Shown here: in pieces, positions 63,766 to 64,000 of the stretch
Position numbering within the stretch: position 1 is the first letter of the stretch
Layout of the letters: each line of letters begins with the position of its first letter
Assembly: GCF_003688855.1 (NCBI RefSeq)
Contig: NZ_REFW01000001.1
Span: 1,240,001-1,304,000, forward strand
DNA from: Tessaracoccus antarcticus
GTDB taxonomy: Bacteria; Actinomycetota; Actinomycetes; Propionibacteriales; Propionibacteriaceae
Direction of reading: 5' to 3'
DNA: 64,000 nucleotides
Program-made: the position numbers and the translations under genes
Notes under the pieces: generated by a model
Database searches by the model: none
What the model was told of the DNA's origin: nothing
The model's input: the letters and a program-made list of their open reading frames with translations, nothing else

Positions 63766-64000
63766 TTGTCCAAGCATCCCTCGCGCGTGGCACGTGCCCT
63801 CCTGATGTCCCTGGCGGCAGGCGGACTGGTGCTGCTCGCCGCCCCCGTGGCCTCCGCCGACCCGGGAGTGGCCTCCGCGTTCACGTTCGACGGGGTGCTG
63901 GCCGCTGACGGAACACTGGCAGTGACGCAGACCATCGCGTTCGACGACGCCGCCCCGGACGAGTTGGTCCAGCGAATCGCCACGAAACAGCGCGTGGACG
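63766..64000 (+). CDS. Secreted DUF2207-like protein (5' end only)
   Basis: TTG 63766 follows AGGAG at 8 nt; a TACCGT word at 63720-63725 may be the -10. The 78 visible residues are a signal peptide (SLAAGGLVLLAAPVASA) and the start of a beta domain, FTFDGVLAADGTLAVTQTI, which resembles the N-terminus of DUF2207 membrane proteins. The rest is outside the window. Confidence 0.6.
   Translation, partial: MSKHPSRVARALLMSLAAGGLVLLAAPVASADPGVASAFTFDGVLAADGTLAVTQTIAFDDAAPDELVQRIATKQRVD

Overview
The window is about 64 kb of GC-rich (roughly two-thirds G+C), densely coding actinobacterial chromosome. The methylmalonyl-CoA carboxytransferase cluster (5S, 12S, small accessory subunit, biotinyl 1.3S; 49.9-53.6 kb), the hallmark of the Wood-Werkman propionate cycle, places it in the Propionibacteriaceae. 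SenX3-RegX3-PhoU, CarD, LemA, a class E sortase and an oleA/oleBC hydrocarbon cluster fit that placement. The genus cannot be fixed from the sequence alone. I found no tRNA, rRNA, CRISPR array, insertion sequence or prophage.

Layout. 0-3 kb: minus-strand long-chain olefin genes oleA and an oleBC fusion that runs off the left edge. 3.1-6.0 kb: two tandem secreted proteins with NDAG/NNSG-type (HAF-like) repeats, sharing an almost identical C-terminal module. 6-16.6 kb: housekeeping and membrane genes (MATE exporter, spermidine-synthase-like protein, GH76, MFS, sortase E, pyrE, lemA, DedA, SpoU-type methyltransferase, class II aldolase). 16.7-19.8 kb: a 1046-aa subtilisin-like protease ending in the same C-terminal module. 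20-27 kb: a LacI-regulated sugar ABC transporter operon with a GH43 lipoprotein and a GH2 enzyme. 27-29.3 kb: lipoate ligase and truncated haemoglobin. 29.3-35.7 kb: a ChvE/Ggu-type monosaccharide transporter, divergent from a ROK-family repressor and an orphan ABC ATPase.

35.8-42.9 kb: three tandem paralogous cassettes, each a SigE-family ECF sigma factor whose stop codon overlaps a single-span membrane protein. The ectodomains carry about 1, 2.5 and 2 copies of a ~300-residue Cys/Trp repeat. This is the best candidate for an undescribed system here. 43.0-46.1 kb: a CstR-like persulfide sensor divergent from thioredoxin, a CoA-disulfide reductase-rhodanese fusion and a 52-residue Cys-rich protein, with a near-ideal operator lying on a leaderless promoter. 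46.1-49.8 kb: a TetR regulator, a nitronate monooxygenase behind two tandem palindromes, and a signal-less remnant carrying the C-terminal module. 49.9-64 kb: transcarboxylase genes, Fe-alcohol dehydrogenase, SDR, gpmA, a lipoprotein deacetylase, phoU/senX3-regX3, carD-ispD-ispF, a zinc metallopeptidase and the start of a secreted DUF2207-like protein.

Two themes cross regions. First, one ~136-residue duplicated Cys/Trp module ends four otherwise unrelated exported (or formerly exported) proteins. Second, eleven genes have a TAnnnT -10 box 6-7 nt before the start codon and so are probably leaderless.
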